NCBI GenBank assembly: GCA_027475525.1
Contig: JAMWFC010000115.1
Coordinates: 868,001-932,000, forward strand
Reading direction: 5' to 3'
From: Macrolepiota albuminosa
Taxonomy: Eukaryota > Basidiomycota > Agaricomycetes > Agaricales > Agaricaceae
DNA: 64,000 bases
This document shows positions 22,837 through 32,802 of this stretch, in pieces. Position 1 is the stretch's first letter; every line of letters begins with the position of its first letter. Below the pieces are notes generated by a model that was not told where the DNA came from, ran no database searches, and was given only the letters and a program-made list of their open reading frames with translations. The position numbers and the translations under genes were made by a program.

Positions 22837-24271
22837 TCGTCATTTTCATCCAGTGAATCGTCGATCGTGTCCTTGCTCTTGTACATGGGAGGCATTTGAG
22901 ATGAATGACCAGTCTTACGTTGCTTCTTTGCCCTTGACCCTCGTAATTTCCCCTTGTCACTCCTCTCCTTTCGCTTCTTACCAATTGTTATGCCCTCTTT
23001 CCTTGCTTCTGCGAGCTTCTTCTGGTGCTCAAGTCGTTCTTCGCGAGTAAGGACCACCCAGTGACAATCTCCATCTTGAAGTGCAGAGCGAAGAAGGAGG
23101 ATTTCGTCCTTCGTAGAGATGTTTGATGGGCTAGTGAATGGAACATGCTCAGGCCATCCGACAAGCTTGACGTGGTGGGATTCGATGATCACCGTTTCGT
23201 AATTCTGGTAATTCATGTTGATCTTGTTGTCATGTGTCACTTGCTCTTATGAAAGAATTAGATCCTCCACAAGACTGCTTGTGTAAAGCTCACTTAATCC
23301 TTCAGCTATAAGGCGAGTACACTCCATACGTATTGTATTTGTATTCTGAATCTTGATCCCAGCTGACAGGCACAATAAGTGGAGCTGTGGACAAATTGTA
23401 TGATATCTTACCTTTTTCCTCAGCACAAGCGAAGAGCTCAAATTTTGTTGCGATGTTTCCAGCATCAAGATGAAGGATCTGAGGGAAGAATTTGAGAGCA
23501 GTTGAATCGGATGCAGCATAGGTGGCGTCAAAGCAATCATCTACGTGGCTACGAGTGAAAAATGCAAATGATCGAACGCCTGTGCGTAGATATAAGTTTT
23601 TCATCTAATTGATCAGATTAAAAGCAAAGAACAATCAATTTTATTTCCAACTCACCTCTTGTATCATATTATCGACGTTCTTCATGGCATCAATTGCTCC
23701 CGAACGTCTATTAGAGCGTGCCCCTGTGTTCTTCAGCTGTCGAGCTTTCTCAAGAGCTTCGATAAGTTCCTTCTGGCGCTCTTTTGAAAGATCGTGAAGT
23801 GTCGTGTCCTGTTCTACAAGCTTCTGGAGCTCTTTAAGGGTATATTTGTTGCCTCCCTCTGGACGTGCCTTATTCAGAAAAGATCTTGACTTGCACAGCT
23901 TATAAAAATTGCTCACCTTCATTTACCTCCATGCGTTTGTGATGAACAAGTGCATTCTGAAGAGAAACCTTCCGTTGCTTGACATAAGTTGTTGCATGCA
24001 AAATCTTCTTCTGAATCACGACTTGCTCAACGCCAAATTCCTTTGCAGTATCCTCTATAAAACGCTGTTGCTGGTCAAGATAAGCGGTCAGGTAATCTTC
24101 AAGTCTTTCTGCATTCTTCCTTTTCTCCAGTGCCTTCAATTTTAGAGTTGCGTCTGCTGCATCAGACTTGTTTTCAGATAAACGGACGCGGATAGGCTGA
24201 ACATCGAGCCCAGGGTTTCGGCTAGCCCAGGTTGTCGAGAAATTGGGAATAGTCACTTGAAGTGATCCCAT
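22830..24271 (-). CDS. KDZ accessory protein (unknown function)
   Basis: A minus-strand gene of about four or five exons starts MGSLQVTIPNFSTTWASRNP at 24271 and ends SLDENDEQ with the stop at 22830, so its last codons reach into the left terminal repeat. The middle is helical and charged (KLKALEKRKNAERLEDYLTA; KELQKLVEQDTTLHDLSKER). It is followed by NLYLRTGVRSFAFFTRSHVDD, a block I recognise as recurring in hypothetical proteins linked to Agaricomycete KDZ elements. The C-terminus is rich in Lys/Arg (KKRKERSDKGKLRGSRAKKQ), suggesting nuclear location and nucleic-acid contact. There is no HxD dioxygenase (TET/JBP) motif. A helper role in transposition is inference from position only. Confidence 0.7.
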
Positions 24272-24658
24272 CGCAGTCTTTTTGCAGAACGTGTGGCGTA
24301 ATGAATGTCAGACTCGAGGTTGTAGTAAAAGAAAAAATCAAAAATTTACGTGGAATTTGGGCTATGAAACTGTGTGAACTATCAATCACATAAACCATTT
24401 TCCGGTGCTACTGACACCGCATTCACACGTCAAAATGGAACTCCATAAGCGAGATCCAAGGATATGCTTGGCCATATATTTCATTTGATGCAAGGGTGTC
24501 AGTGTATTGCCAAGTTTAGTAATGTGATCGTGCGAATGGCTGATCTGTGTATGATTGTTACTCTCCTCTTGTCTCCGTATTTCTCCAGCCTCGTTCAGCC
24601 TCCTCTCTGTGCTTTTTTCTTCTCCTCACACTCTTTTATTTTCTACTAGCTCTTTGTA

Positions 24659-25995
24659 ATGCGAAGTAAGTTCATTACACAATCCTCGTAACATATCCTG
24701 CTCTGCTAACATTCTTCTAAGTCAACGCTGCAACATCTAAAGAGCCTCTTTTCACAGGTCCTGAATTCCTGTCTCCCCAGAGGAAGAAAGGTATGTCACT
24801 TTTATATCTCACACGTCACACCTTTTTCAACACAAGTCATTCACAGAAACTGAACACAAGTCTCTGTTGAATTCAACGCTAAACCGTTCGTACAAAGCGT
24901 TGGCAAGCCCCGAGTTTCAGTCTTCCCAGAAAAAGAAAGGTACGCTTGTATATCTTACATGCTCCATTCTCTCGGATTACTTACAGTGATTTTACCCTAA
25001 AGCACAAACAGTACCTCCTCCAAAGGTTGAGGACGCAGATGAATCTGATCTATATGACTCTGATTCTGATCCTTGCGCCACAGCCAGCGATAGCCGTAAG
25101 GACTTTCTTTTTTTCTGGCTTTTATGTTGACTTTAAACTCCAGTAGTTTTAGAGCCACATTGCATGACACGCAGCGATGAGAGTAACTTACACCTTTATG
25201 ATGACAACGATGCACCCCTCTCTTCTATCATGCAGAACCTCACTATTGATGATGCTGTAGTTCTTGCAAACAAAGAGTGTCTGCATGGAGAACCCAATCC
25301 CACCAAGCCAACTTCCTCCAGGGCACGAGATAAGAAGGCATACGTTGTGTTCTATGGACGACAAACAGGCGTTTTTTCAACTTGGTAAGTGTAAATACAT
25401 ATCTGATGTCAATTAAACCATTTTCCAATAGGCCTGCAGCCGCAAAGCAGATCCGTAACTTCGACAATGCCCTTTGCAAAGGGTACTACTCTGTTGAGGA
25501 TGCAGTCGATGCCTGGAAGCATGCTTTGACCAATGGCTTAGTCGGTCCTCCAGAGAAATCTTTACTCTCTCCATCATCTCCGCTATCAGTATCAAAATCA
25601 CAACATTATCGGCATCAGCCATCAACGGTCTCAGCAGTACAGCATCCTCAGCATCTTGACAACTCAGCGTCGCAACATCATCTGCATCTTGACAATACCA
25701 ACCATGACATGGAGCACTTCTTGGCAGAGCTTGCAGCCTTGAGAGCTCCTTCAAATGAGGAGTGTTGGTGGGTGGTTGTTCGTGGTGATCATCCTGGTGT
25801 GTACTTTGGATTGTCGGTAGTTTATACATCTCAACCATATTGTTAACTTACCAAGCTGCATCCAGGAAAAAAGCTCGTATAGCTGCTGGTTCCCATCCTA
25901 GCCCTTCTCTTTACAAGCACACTTCAGGAGAGGCTGCTGCGTCTATTTTCTTTGTTCGCAAATATATGGAGGATCAAGTGGATCGGAATTTATGA
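24659..25995 (+). CDS. Protein with two RNase H1 N-terminal domains, inside KDZ
   Basis: A plus-strand gene with several short exons. It starts ATG at 24659, passes TGPEFLSPQRKK and LASPEFQSSQKKK (two similar short motifs), an acidic stretch, then the first RNase H1 N-terminal-type domain (KKAYVVFYGRQTGVFSTW, then PAAAKQIRNFDNALCKGYYS and VEDAVDAW). After a Gln/His-rich linker a second, weaker domain follows (ECWWVVVRGDHPGVYFG, then ARIAAGSHPSPSLYKHTSGE and YMEDQVD), with a stop at 25995. This fold (also called the caulimovirus viroplasmin domain) binds RNA-DNA hybrids or dsRNA in RNase H1. No catalytic RNase H domain is present. It lies 5' of the transposase on the same strand. A role in hybrid binding during transposition or regulation is a guess. 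Confidence 0.75.
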
Positions 25996-26354
25996 AGTTT
26001 CATTTTTTTTTTGAAATACACTACCTTAGTTGTGTTCGCATGTATGATAAATTGTCATTCCATTGTTTAGCCTTCAATTCGCACATATTCTGATACCTTA
26101 ATGGGTTCTATGCCTTAAACTGAGCCTCTGCTCTGAAATTGTTGTCAAGATATCAAAACAGGCCTGCACGAACATATCTGTCTGACCACATTGAAATCCT
26201 GTTCCATAGTACACCCCTACATTGAAAGTGAGGAAGTGACCTCCGCTCGAGGTGTGACTACTTAATGTAGTGCATTGTCAAGGCCAATAGCATCAATTGT
26301 AGTCGAACTCAAAATTTATTAACTCAGAACTTCAAAAAAGGCAGACGCAATCAT

Positions 26355-29300
26355 GTGCTAATATCTTCAACTCACGGTTGTCATATGGCAGGCTCTAGTT
26401 TCCTCAAAGGCAAGCGCCCTACCTCTCGTCGTCTGCGGATCTATGGTGAAGGCAAAGTATCTGCATCAAAGAGTTATGGTAAGCTGCTTGGTCACCAGGG
26501 GCTACAGGACTTTCGTCAAAGAGTCAAAAAAACAATTGAAAATGATTTCAAAAGTAAGCACATTTTTAACTTTCTTTAAGACAACACTGTCATTTGTGCC
26601 CACAGCTCTGGATGAACGAGACCGTCTTGTCCTCAATACAATAAGAGATATGCCTGAGTATCGCAGCCTAGATGACAACGAGGACTATGAAAACCAACTT
26701 ACCTTGGAGGACGCACTTGATGGTACGGCAGCAGTGCATCTAAGCCATGCCGGAGGAGAACTTCAGGAGCTGCTGGAAAATGATTTGCGGCACTCGTAAG
26801 ATTCTGTGCTTTGGAATGTGGGCTGTACTGACCTTGAACAGTTTGATCAGTAAGAAACGCATAGACAGACGGACACGACAGGATCGAATCCTCCGGCGTA
26901 ACCAGGCCTTTGCAGCTCAGCTTGATGGAATGGTACAAGCATATTTAGACTGGAATAAAGCGCTTGGAGTCTCTGGAAAGGGAGTCGCTGCCCCTCTTGC
27001 TAATGATGTGGTTGTTCAAGATGTGTATTATGTCAAAGTTGTGGATATATTCGGTGAGTCTTAGACTGCATCCACAGTTTATCATCTGACATTTATCTAA
27101 GAAACTTATCAAGAATATGTACCACTCCTTCAAGGAAGTACAGGTGTGGCTGTATCGTTGATACTGCAAGGTTTAATCCCATCAGCCCCAGAAACGCCAA
27201 CTGTTGCATTCACTATCCGCGTAGTCGAGATGTACCGAGTCAGCCAGCTTCGTTGCCCCCATTTCACTGTCCAGCCCTTTGTCAAAAGTCTATGTGATCT
27301 CCAGGGGGTACCCTTTCGCCCAAACTTGAGTAATCAGTTCTCTATTGCCTATGATCAATATATTGCGCTACGTGAAGCAGTTGAGGTCAAGATACAAAGT
27401 GCACTCCAACGGAATACACCTAATTGGAGACTCAAACATGCTTGCCCTGCATGCACGTATAAATTAGAAGATGAAGACCAACTCATTTTTGACATGCTGA
27501 TTACAATGGATGGAAATGACTCACTCAAGCGTATTCTCCGCCGCGAAGCACCGATGTTTGATGAAAATGGTCAAGAGGAGCCAGCCACATCGAAGGAGCT
27601 CAAGGACAATCATGAGGTGGGTGGGGACTACTACTTGAATAGAGAGCGGGTTGACCGTTGGGCAAGAGAAGTGCTTGAAGAGATGCTGCCAACTAAGAAG
27701 CAGGATGATTCCAACAAAGATCCTTGTGAGGGAAGATGGAAGAATATGGTTGACGAAATAACTGCTCGCATGTGGGGGGTTTTTGATGAAACTGGAATTT
27801 TCCTTGCCTTGTGCCGACATGGGTTTGTTCTGCTCATTGCTGATATGATACAAAGTGGAGAATTGTAAGTGGAATGTGGATTTCTTTGTTCAATGATCTC
27901 ACACGACACAGGGCAAAGTATCCCTTGGCAATGGTAGAGGCACTGCTGAATGCCTTTGGTAATCGAATCGGTGGAGGATACGATATTGGATGTAAGTTCC
28001 GCAAGACGCTTGCTCGTAGCCCTCTTGGGTCCCATGCACATGAACTTCAGTACACATCTCTTGTAGGGAGCTTCCATGGTCACGCACATAACCGACTCTG
28101 TCAACTCTCTTTTCTTGCAAAATATGTGGTGGGACTGGGTCTAGAGGATCTTGAGGGTTGTGAACGTTTCTTTTCAAAGTCCAATGCGCTTGCCTCTTCT
28201 ACTCGCCATGCATCCATCTTCCATCGCAAGCAGAAAATCTATCAATTTGCCAAACATATGGACAATACGGATACCTATCAGAACCTTAGTATGTTTTAAA
28301 TACCTCATGTCAGGTTCCGGATATCCTTTGATTAAAGACTCAGGTGATTTTTTAATTAATAACTACAAACAAGCACTCCAGGTCATTGCTGGTCAAGACG
28401 TCCTTGAGAAACAGATGCGAGAGCGGAACATTGTAGACATCAGCATATTTCAGCAATGGTTGAAGGAGGAGCAGGAATATTTGACAAATCTTTCCCGAGA
28501 GCCTCTTGAAGAGACGCTCCAGATGGAGTACTATCAGAAACTTGTCAACCTCAATGCGAGCCAGTAAGCACTGGTGTGTTTGTAATCTATCTATGCTTAC
28601 AATATGCAGGAAAAAACTTGACGAAGCATCAGCCATCTGGAACGTCATTACTCCTGAGACCCATGGTGCTCGCGACTACACGGCTTCACAAGAAACAGAA
28701 CGTCGACATGCGTTAGAAGAATACGAGAAGGATTTGAAGATTGTTCACCACTTAGAAAAGACACTCTGTATTACGCAAAGGTGGACACCAATGAGCAACG
28801 AATGGGCCCAGGCTGCAGATATGGTATCCAAGCGGCGGTATCAGCGATGCCTGGACACTCTCGAAGGCTTGATAGTTGCGCGGATGTTTGAACTTACAAA
28901 GATGAATATGTCTCAAACAGGTAAGTGAGCATATGATTGAACTCTTGTACAGAGGAGTTACATTGGCTGATAGGATACAAACTTCGGAAACATATTGGAA
29001 TGGTGCTCAAGACACGTTCTCAAGCAATCCGAACAGCCCTTGAAAAATACAATCTCGCTGCCGCCTCTCTTCACCCACCCCGCCCACAGCTGTCGTGGGA
29101 TGTAGTTGTTGAATACGCATTTTTAGCTGATTTTGATCTGCTTTCCGACACTCGCCAGGATATTCGTGAACGTCCATGGGCTGCACCTGCAGCGCGCATG
29201 CTTTTAGATGAATATTTCAAGATTGAACGGGCCCATGAAGAAATTCAGCGTCTAAATATCGAAATTCGTCGATTTATAACGTATATGCAGGATGAGGAGG

Positions 29301-29728
29301 TCTATCTCAAGAAGAAAGAAGATTTGCTCTTGGAGGCTGACGGAGCCCTTGCTCATCAAATCAGCTGTCTTCGTGAACGGCTTCAACGATGCAATGAACA
29401 ACATCGACACAAGCTCCACAGACTTGCATCCCTGCCAGGCTTCACTGGGACTCTTCAACCTGGGATAAGCAAGGAGAACGGCACTGGTTCATTGGATCAC
29501 TCACAGGAGGTCATGGGAGGAAATATGGAGGCTTGTGAGGATGATTGTTTGGAAGGGAGTAACAGAGGAGCTGAGGCAACTACTTGTGAGGACAGCAGTA
29601 TGGATGAACACACTGATGTTCACGGAGACGTTGAAAGTGGAGGGGAGGATGACGAAGATGACGAAGACGACGATACCATGCTTGCTGAGATGGTTCATAA
29701 GGTTTTACAGGTTGTAACGGATGTCTAG
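26355..29728 (+). CDS. KDZ-family transposase
   Basis: A plus-strand gene of about nine exons coding for roughly 1,000 residues. Start is 26355, or 26385 (MAGSSFLKGKRPTSRRLRIY). Typical KDZ landmarks follow in order: RRNQAFAAQLDGMVQAYLDW; a Cys-containing HACPACTYKL followed by FDMLITMDGNDSLKRI; GGDYYLNRERVDRWA; CRHGFVLLIADM; GGGYDIGCKF; SFHGHAHNRLCQL; and LEDLEGCERFFSKSNALAS. The Asp in YDIGC and the Glu in EGCERF are the expected acidic residues of the RNase H-like core. The C-terminal region is coiled-coil and ends in an acidic tail. No internal stop or frameshift was found, so the enzyme may be functional. Confidence 0.9.
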
Positions 29729-29867
29729 ATAATTTTCTTTTTTGTTTTGATGCATTTTAATTGAAATGTTGAGCTCGCTGTCGGCGACGATGACGGCAAA
29801 GTATATTAAACAGTATCATTTTGTAAATACAATTGCGATTTTTCGAAGATTCAAGTCAAAACAACAA

Positions 29868-30443
29868 GCAATGAGTGTTATTCAGTATCGTATTAATACA
29901 AATATTTCAAAATTTGAGTCTAATTTTGAGGTATACGAGCTCACTGTCGGTGACGATGACGACGAAGTGGTGATTGATGTCGTCAATGATGGAGACGCAT
30001 TGCCGAGACACGTTGATGGGAGGATGCAACCGCGTGAGACAGCCCGGCATAGATCAAAGATAGCCGAGTTGCCGAGAGGACTTATTTCCGATTTTTCCGA
30101 GGTTTTTATGTATATTTTTGTTTGTTTCGAGCTCACTGTCATCAACAATGGTGGGAGGGGCGGGAAGTCGGAGGGAATGATGAGCGGAGGTACCGACGTC
30201 AATGATCAAGCGATCATCCCGACAGCTGTTGATGGCAACGCTGACAGCAGCACGTGATGCCTTGGCACGTCCGGCAGCGTCGGTCAGAATACCCGGAGGC
30301 TGGAGCGCAGAAAAATTATGTTTCATGAAATAAAAGACATTTATTGGTGGATGCGTAGTACTAAGGAAAACCCCTCATATTAGACGTGGATCTAGTATTT
30401 ATTTCCACCTCTAATATGAGGGGTTGCGTGGGAACTACAGGTG
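29868..30443. repeat. KDZ right terminal inverted repeat
   Basis: The 576-bp right arm is the reverse complement of 22261-22836. One difference converts E to G in the spurious frame and another changes M to I, so identity is about 99%. It lies just 139 bp past the transposase stop. The 8-bp duplication ttttctgt follows at 30444-30451. Confidence 0.9.
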
Positions 30444-30533
30444 TTTTCTGTCCCTGAAAAAAAGGAAAAATTCCAAAAAAAAAATTCCTTGGTACCTAGA
30501 ATTGACCACGTGCACTGTATAATACTGGTGCTT

Positions 30534-30565
30534 ATCAGAAGGGTTGAACGTTCAACCCTTCTGAT
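30534..30565. repeat. 32-bp perfect palindrome
   Basis: A perfect inverted repeat with no loop, half-site atcagaagggttgaac, lies 83 bp outside the KDZ target duplication. One arm and its left flank (actggtgcttatcagaag...) recur at 30985-31014, where the second arm is missing. Confidence 0.9.
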
Positions 30566-30574
30566 TCAGAGAAG

Positions 30575-30845
30575 ATGTGTTACCAAATAAGCTTAAGCTT
30601 GTCGTGCTCCACTTGCTTTTGCTCATCCCGAGAGATTTCTATGAAGATAATAATTGATTTGGATTCAAGAAATACAGAAAGCTGGCCCACATGACAACCT
30701 GCCAACGCATGCACAAGAAGTCAACAAAAAAAAACATCTCAAGGACGTACAAACCAAGCTGATCCTGAAGATTTGCCACAGTTGGGGCGTTTTTGTCTTA
30801 CTCATGTAGACATCGAGATCAAGATTGTTATTGGCGGGTTGAATA
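30575..30845 (-). pseudogene. Decayed fragment of the TFIIIC-subunit gene
   Basis: Minus-strand translation contains PQLWQIFRISLV, matching PGLRQIFRTSLV in the intact TFIIIC gene near 19270-19300. Blocks of DNA similarity extend along 19080-19330 in the same orientation (for example cacttgcttttgc and gatcctgaagatttgcc-like stretches). It carries indels and an A-run and has no open frame, so it is a partial, dead copy. Confidence 0.6.
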
Positions 30846-30984
30846 TTTTAGACTGTGGCTGTCTTCCTGGGTGAAGCGGGTTGGTGGTGTGGTTTGAAGT
30901 GAAGCTGACTGGGCTGTGGTAGTCATTTCATCCGGGGGTACAATGAATCTCGGTTACGCATGTATCGGCGGTCGAGTATTATAA

Positions 30985-31014
30985 GACTGGTGCTTATCAG
31001 AAGGGTTGAACGTT
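30985..31014. repeat. Half copy of the palindrome
   Basis: About 29 bp starting actggtgcttatcag, identical to 30525-30552 (left arm of the 32-bp palindrome plus its flank). The two copies are about 460 bp apart in direct orientation. Confidence 0.75.
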
Positions 31015-31378
31015 GAATTTCGACTTGAACCGGTTTTCTAAGTGTCGGACTTTTGTAGCGGTTCGGGTTCCCGCTAGACTGGCAGTACCAGAGCCTCCTC
31101 CACTCTGCGTAACGGGTCACAGTATAGTAACGATGTTTGTTCTAGTGGGACAGGTAGTCCAATTGGTTCGTCGAGTGCAATTCCGACGTGTTCCATTTTA
31201 GGCAAAACGTTACAACTTTGCACATCAAGGGCTTCATCAATGGCAATAATTCCCTATCAGACAGCAAATATACATGCACGTAAGAGCTTCCTGACTACCT
31301 AAAGTTACAGGCACTATTTAATCATACAGGAGCTGGACATGAGCTTCTCGGTTAGCGTCGAAATTTGCACTATAAACC

Positions 31379-32802
31379 ATGCCTTGGGATCCCATCCGAC
31401 TTAATGACGGTCAGTTTCTTCTTGCAACACAGATATTCGCTCATCATGGATAGTCTTGTTGTACAGGTCACTTTATTCCCAGCATTGTGTACGCTTTGGC
31501 CTCTTCACAGTTTGTGCCCTTTTGACAAAGCCACCGATACTACGCTAGCTTTGGCACAGAAAATCTTGGGAATGGGCAGAAACCAATTGATCAAGTTGAA
31601 CAGGCTCTTTCTGTTGGGTTCGGCCATATTGGTGCGTACGATGATCCATCTGAGGCGCCATTGTCTGTTTATGCGATTATTAGAGACTGCACAAGGGTTC
31701 CAAAACGAAGCTGAGGCTGGTATTGCCATCCGCGAAAGTGGGCTGGCGCGATACGATATATGCATCACCACCAAGTTCTCTGGATTGAATGGCCTAGACG
31801 TTCCGACATCCATGAAGAATAGTTTGCATAACGTGAGGATTTGACTCAGAGAAACCTTGTATTGACAATATTGGACACAAGCTCGGAGTAACCTATGTCG
31901 ACCTGTATCTTATCCACCATCCTAGTCTTGCAATACCTGATATGGCGACTGTATGGAAAGAAATGGAAGAGCTTAAGAGAAAAGGTTTGACTAAGTGAGT
32001 GTATTGTGCAGAAAACGTGACCAATACTGGAGAATTGACGTTAATGCTAGGAGTATCGGTGTCTGTAACTTCGGTGTTCCAGAGCTTAAGATATTATTGG
32101 CTTCCGCTAAGATAAAACCTGCTGTAAACCAAGTGCGCATGGTCGATCTTTCCGCTCCTCACACGGAGACTGACACAGACATGCATGAAAGATGGAACTT
32201 CACCCGTATGTGTTTGCAAGGCAGAAAGCAACCATGGAATACGCAACAAAACACGGTATCGTCACTGAAGCCTTCAGTACTTTGACGTACGAAGTTACTT
32301 CTTCTCTGTTTCATTCAAGAGATCTAACCTATCTGGCGCAGTCCCGTCACTCGCCGACGGGGCGGAAGTTTGGATAAACCACTTTCTGAGATCGCAACAC
32401 GCCTGGCCGCAACATCGGACCAAGTCCTTCTTGCGTGGGCCAAGGCAAAAGGAGCAGTGGTCATCACGTAAACTATAATTCCTATGTCACTTCCAATTGC
32501 TTATCATAATGTTTCATTATAGTTCGAGTTCTAAGAGATGGAGGTTGGAAGGATATCTATGCGCTGCCGACCTCCGTAAGTTGCTTGTTCTGATTATGAG
32601 CCTGAGATTCCGCTTAAGTGTTCTGTATCCAGCTTTGACACCTGGCGATATATTTGACCTTGACGAGGCTGGCGCAAGTTCCAAGATTGTGGATTTTCTC
32701 CCTTCGCTCGAGCCAGCTCGAGTAATCGTCGTCATTCTATTGGGCATGGTACTGCTAGCACTGAGCTTGAGTACTGGATGTTCAGTACTTGACATGTTAT
32801 AG
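31379..32802 (+). CDS. Aldo-keto reductase family protein, altered active site
   Basis: Ten exons (31379-31409, 31467-31488, 31549-31631, 31684-31832, 31882-31994, 32051-32132, 32192-32286, 32342-32467, 32523-32575, 32633-32802) join to 307 residues. The AKR barrel is complete: MPWDPIRLNDGHFIPSIVFG, VDLYLIHHPSLA (active-site His), KSIGVCNFGVPEL, HPYVFARQKA, and the NADPH-contacting KGAVVITSSSSKRWRLEG. The catalytic Lys of ITTKFS is present. However, the usual HIDTAxxYxNE segment reads HIETAQGFQNE, replacing the catalytic Asp by Glu and the catalytic Tyr by Phe. The C-terminus is unusual too: a hydrophobic run (VIVVILLGMVLLALSLS) that could anchor it in a membrane. Normal carbonyl reduction is therefore doubtful. 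Confidence 0.82.

Larger units (their letters stand above)
22261..30443. mobile_element. Complete KDZ-superfamily DNA transposon
   Basis: The element is 8183 bp long and bounded by the 8-bp duplication ttttctgt (22253-22260 and 30444-30451). The ends begin cacctgtagttcccacgc in inverted orientation, and the inverted repeats run 576 bp at high identity. Inside are a full-length KDZ transposase (26355-29728), a gene with two RNase H1 N-terminal domains (24659-25995) and an opposite-strand accessory gene (22830-24271). All three read without obvious stops or frameshifts once introns are removed. KDZ elements (Kyakuja, Dileera, Zisupton) are known to make 8-bp duplications and to be expanded in basidiomycetes. 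Near-identical ends, an exact duplication and open genes suggest a recent insertion that may still be mobile. Confidence 0.93.

Noticed and set aside
22830..24271. KDZ accessory gene as a TET/JBP dioxygenase cargo
   Set aside because: TET/JBP genes are known KDZ passengers in basidiomycetes, but the HxD iron-binding motif and the family's core are not visible here.
31040..31075. GGTTCGGG-type motif as a tRNA B box
   Set aside because: No matching A box, acceptor stem or cloverleaf could be drawn around it.
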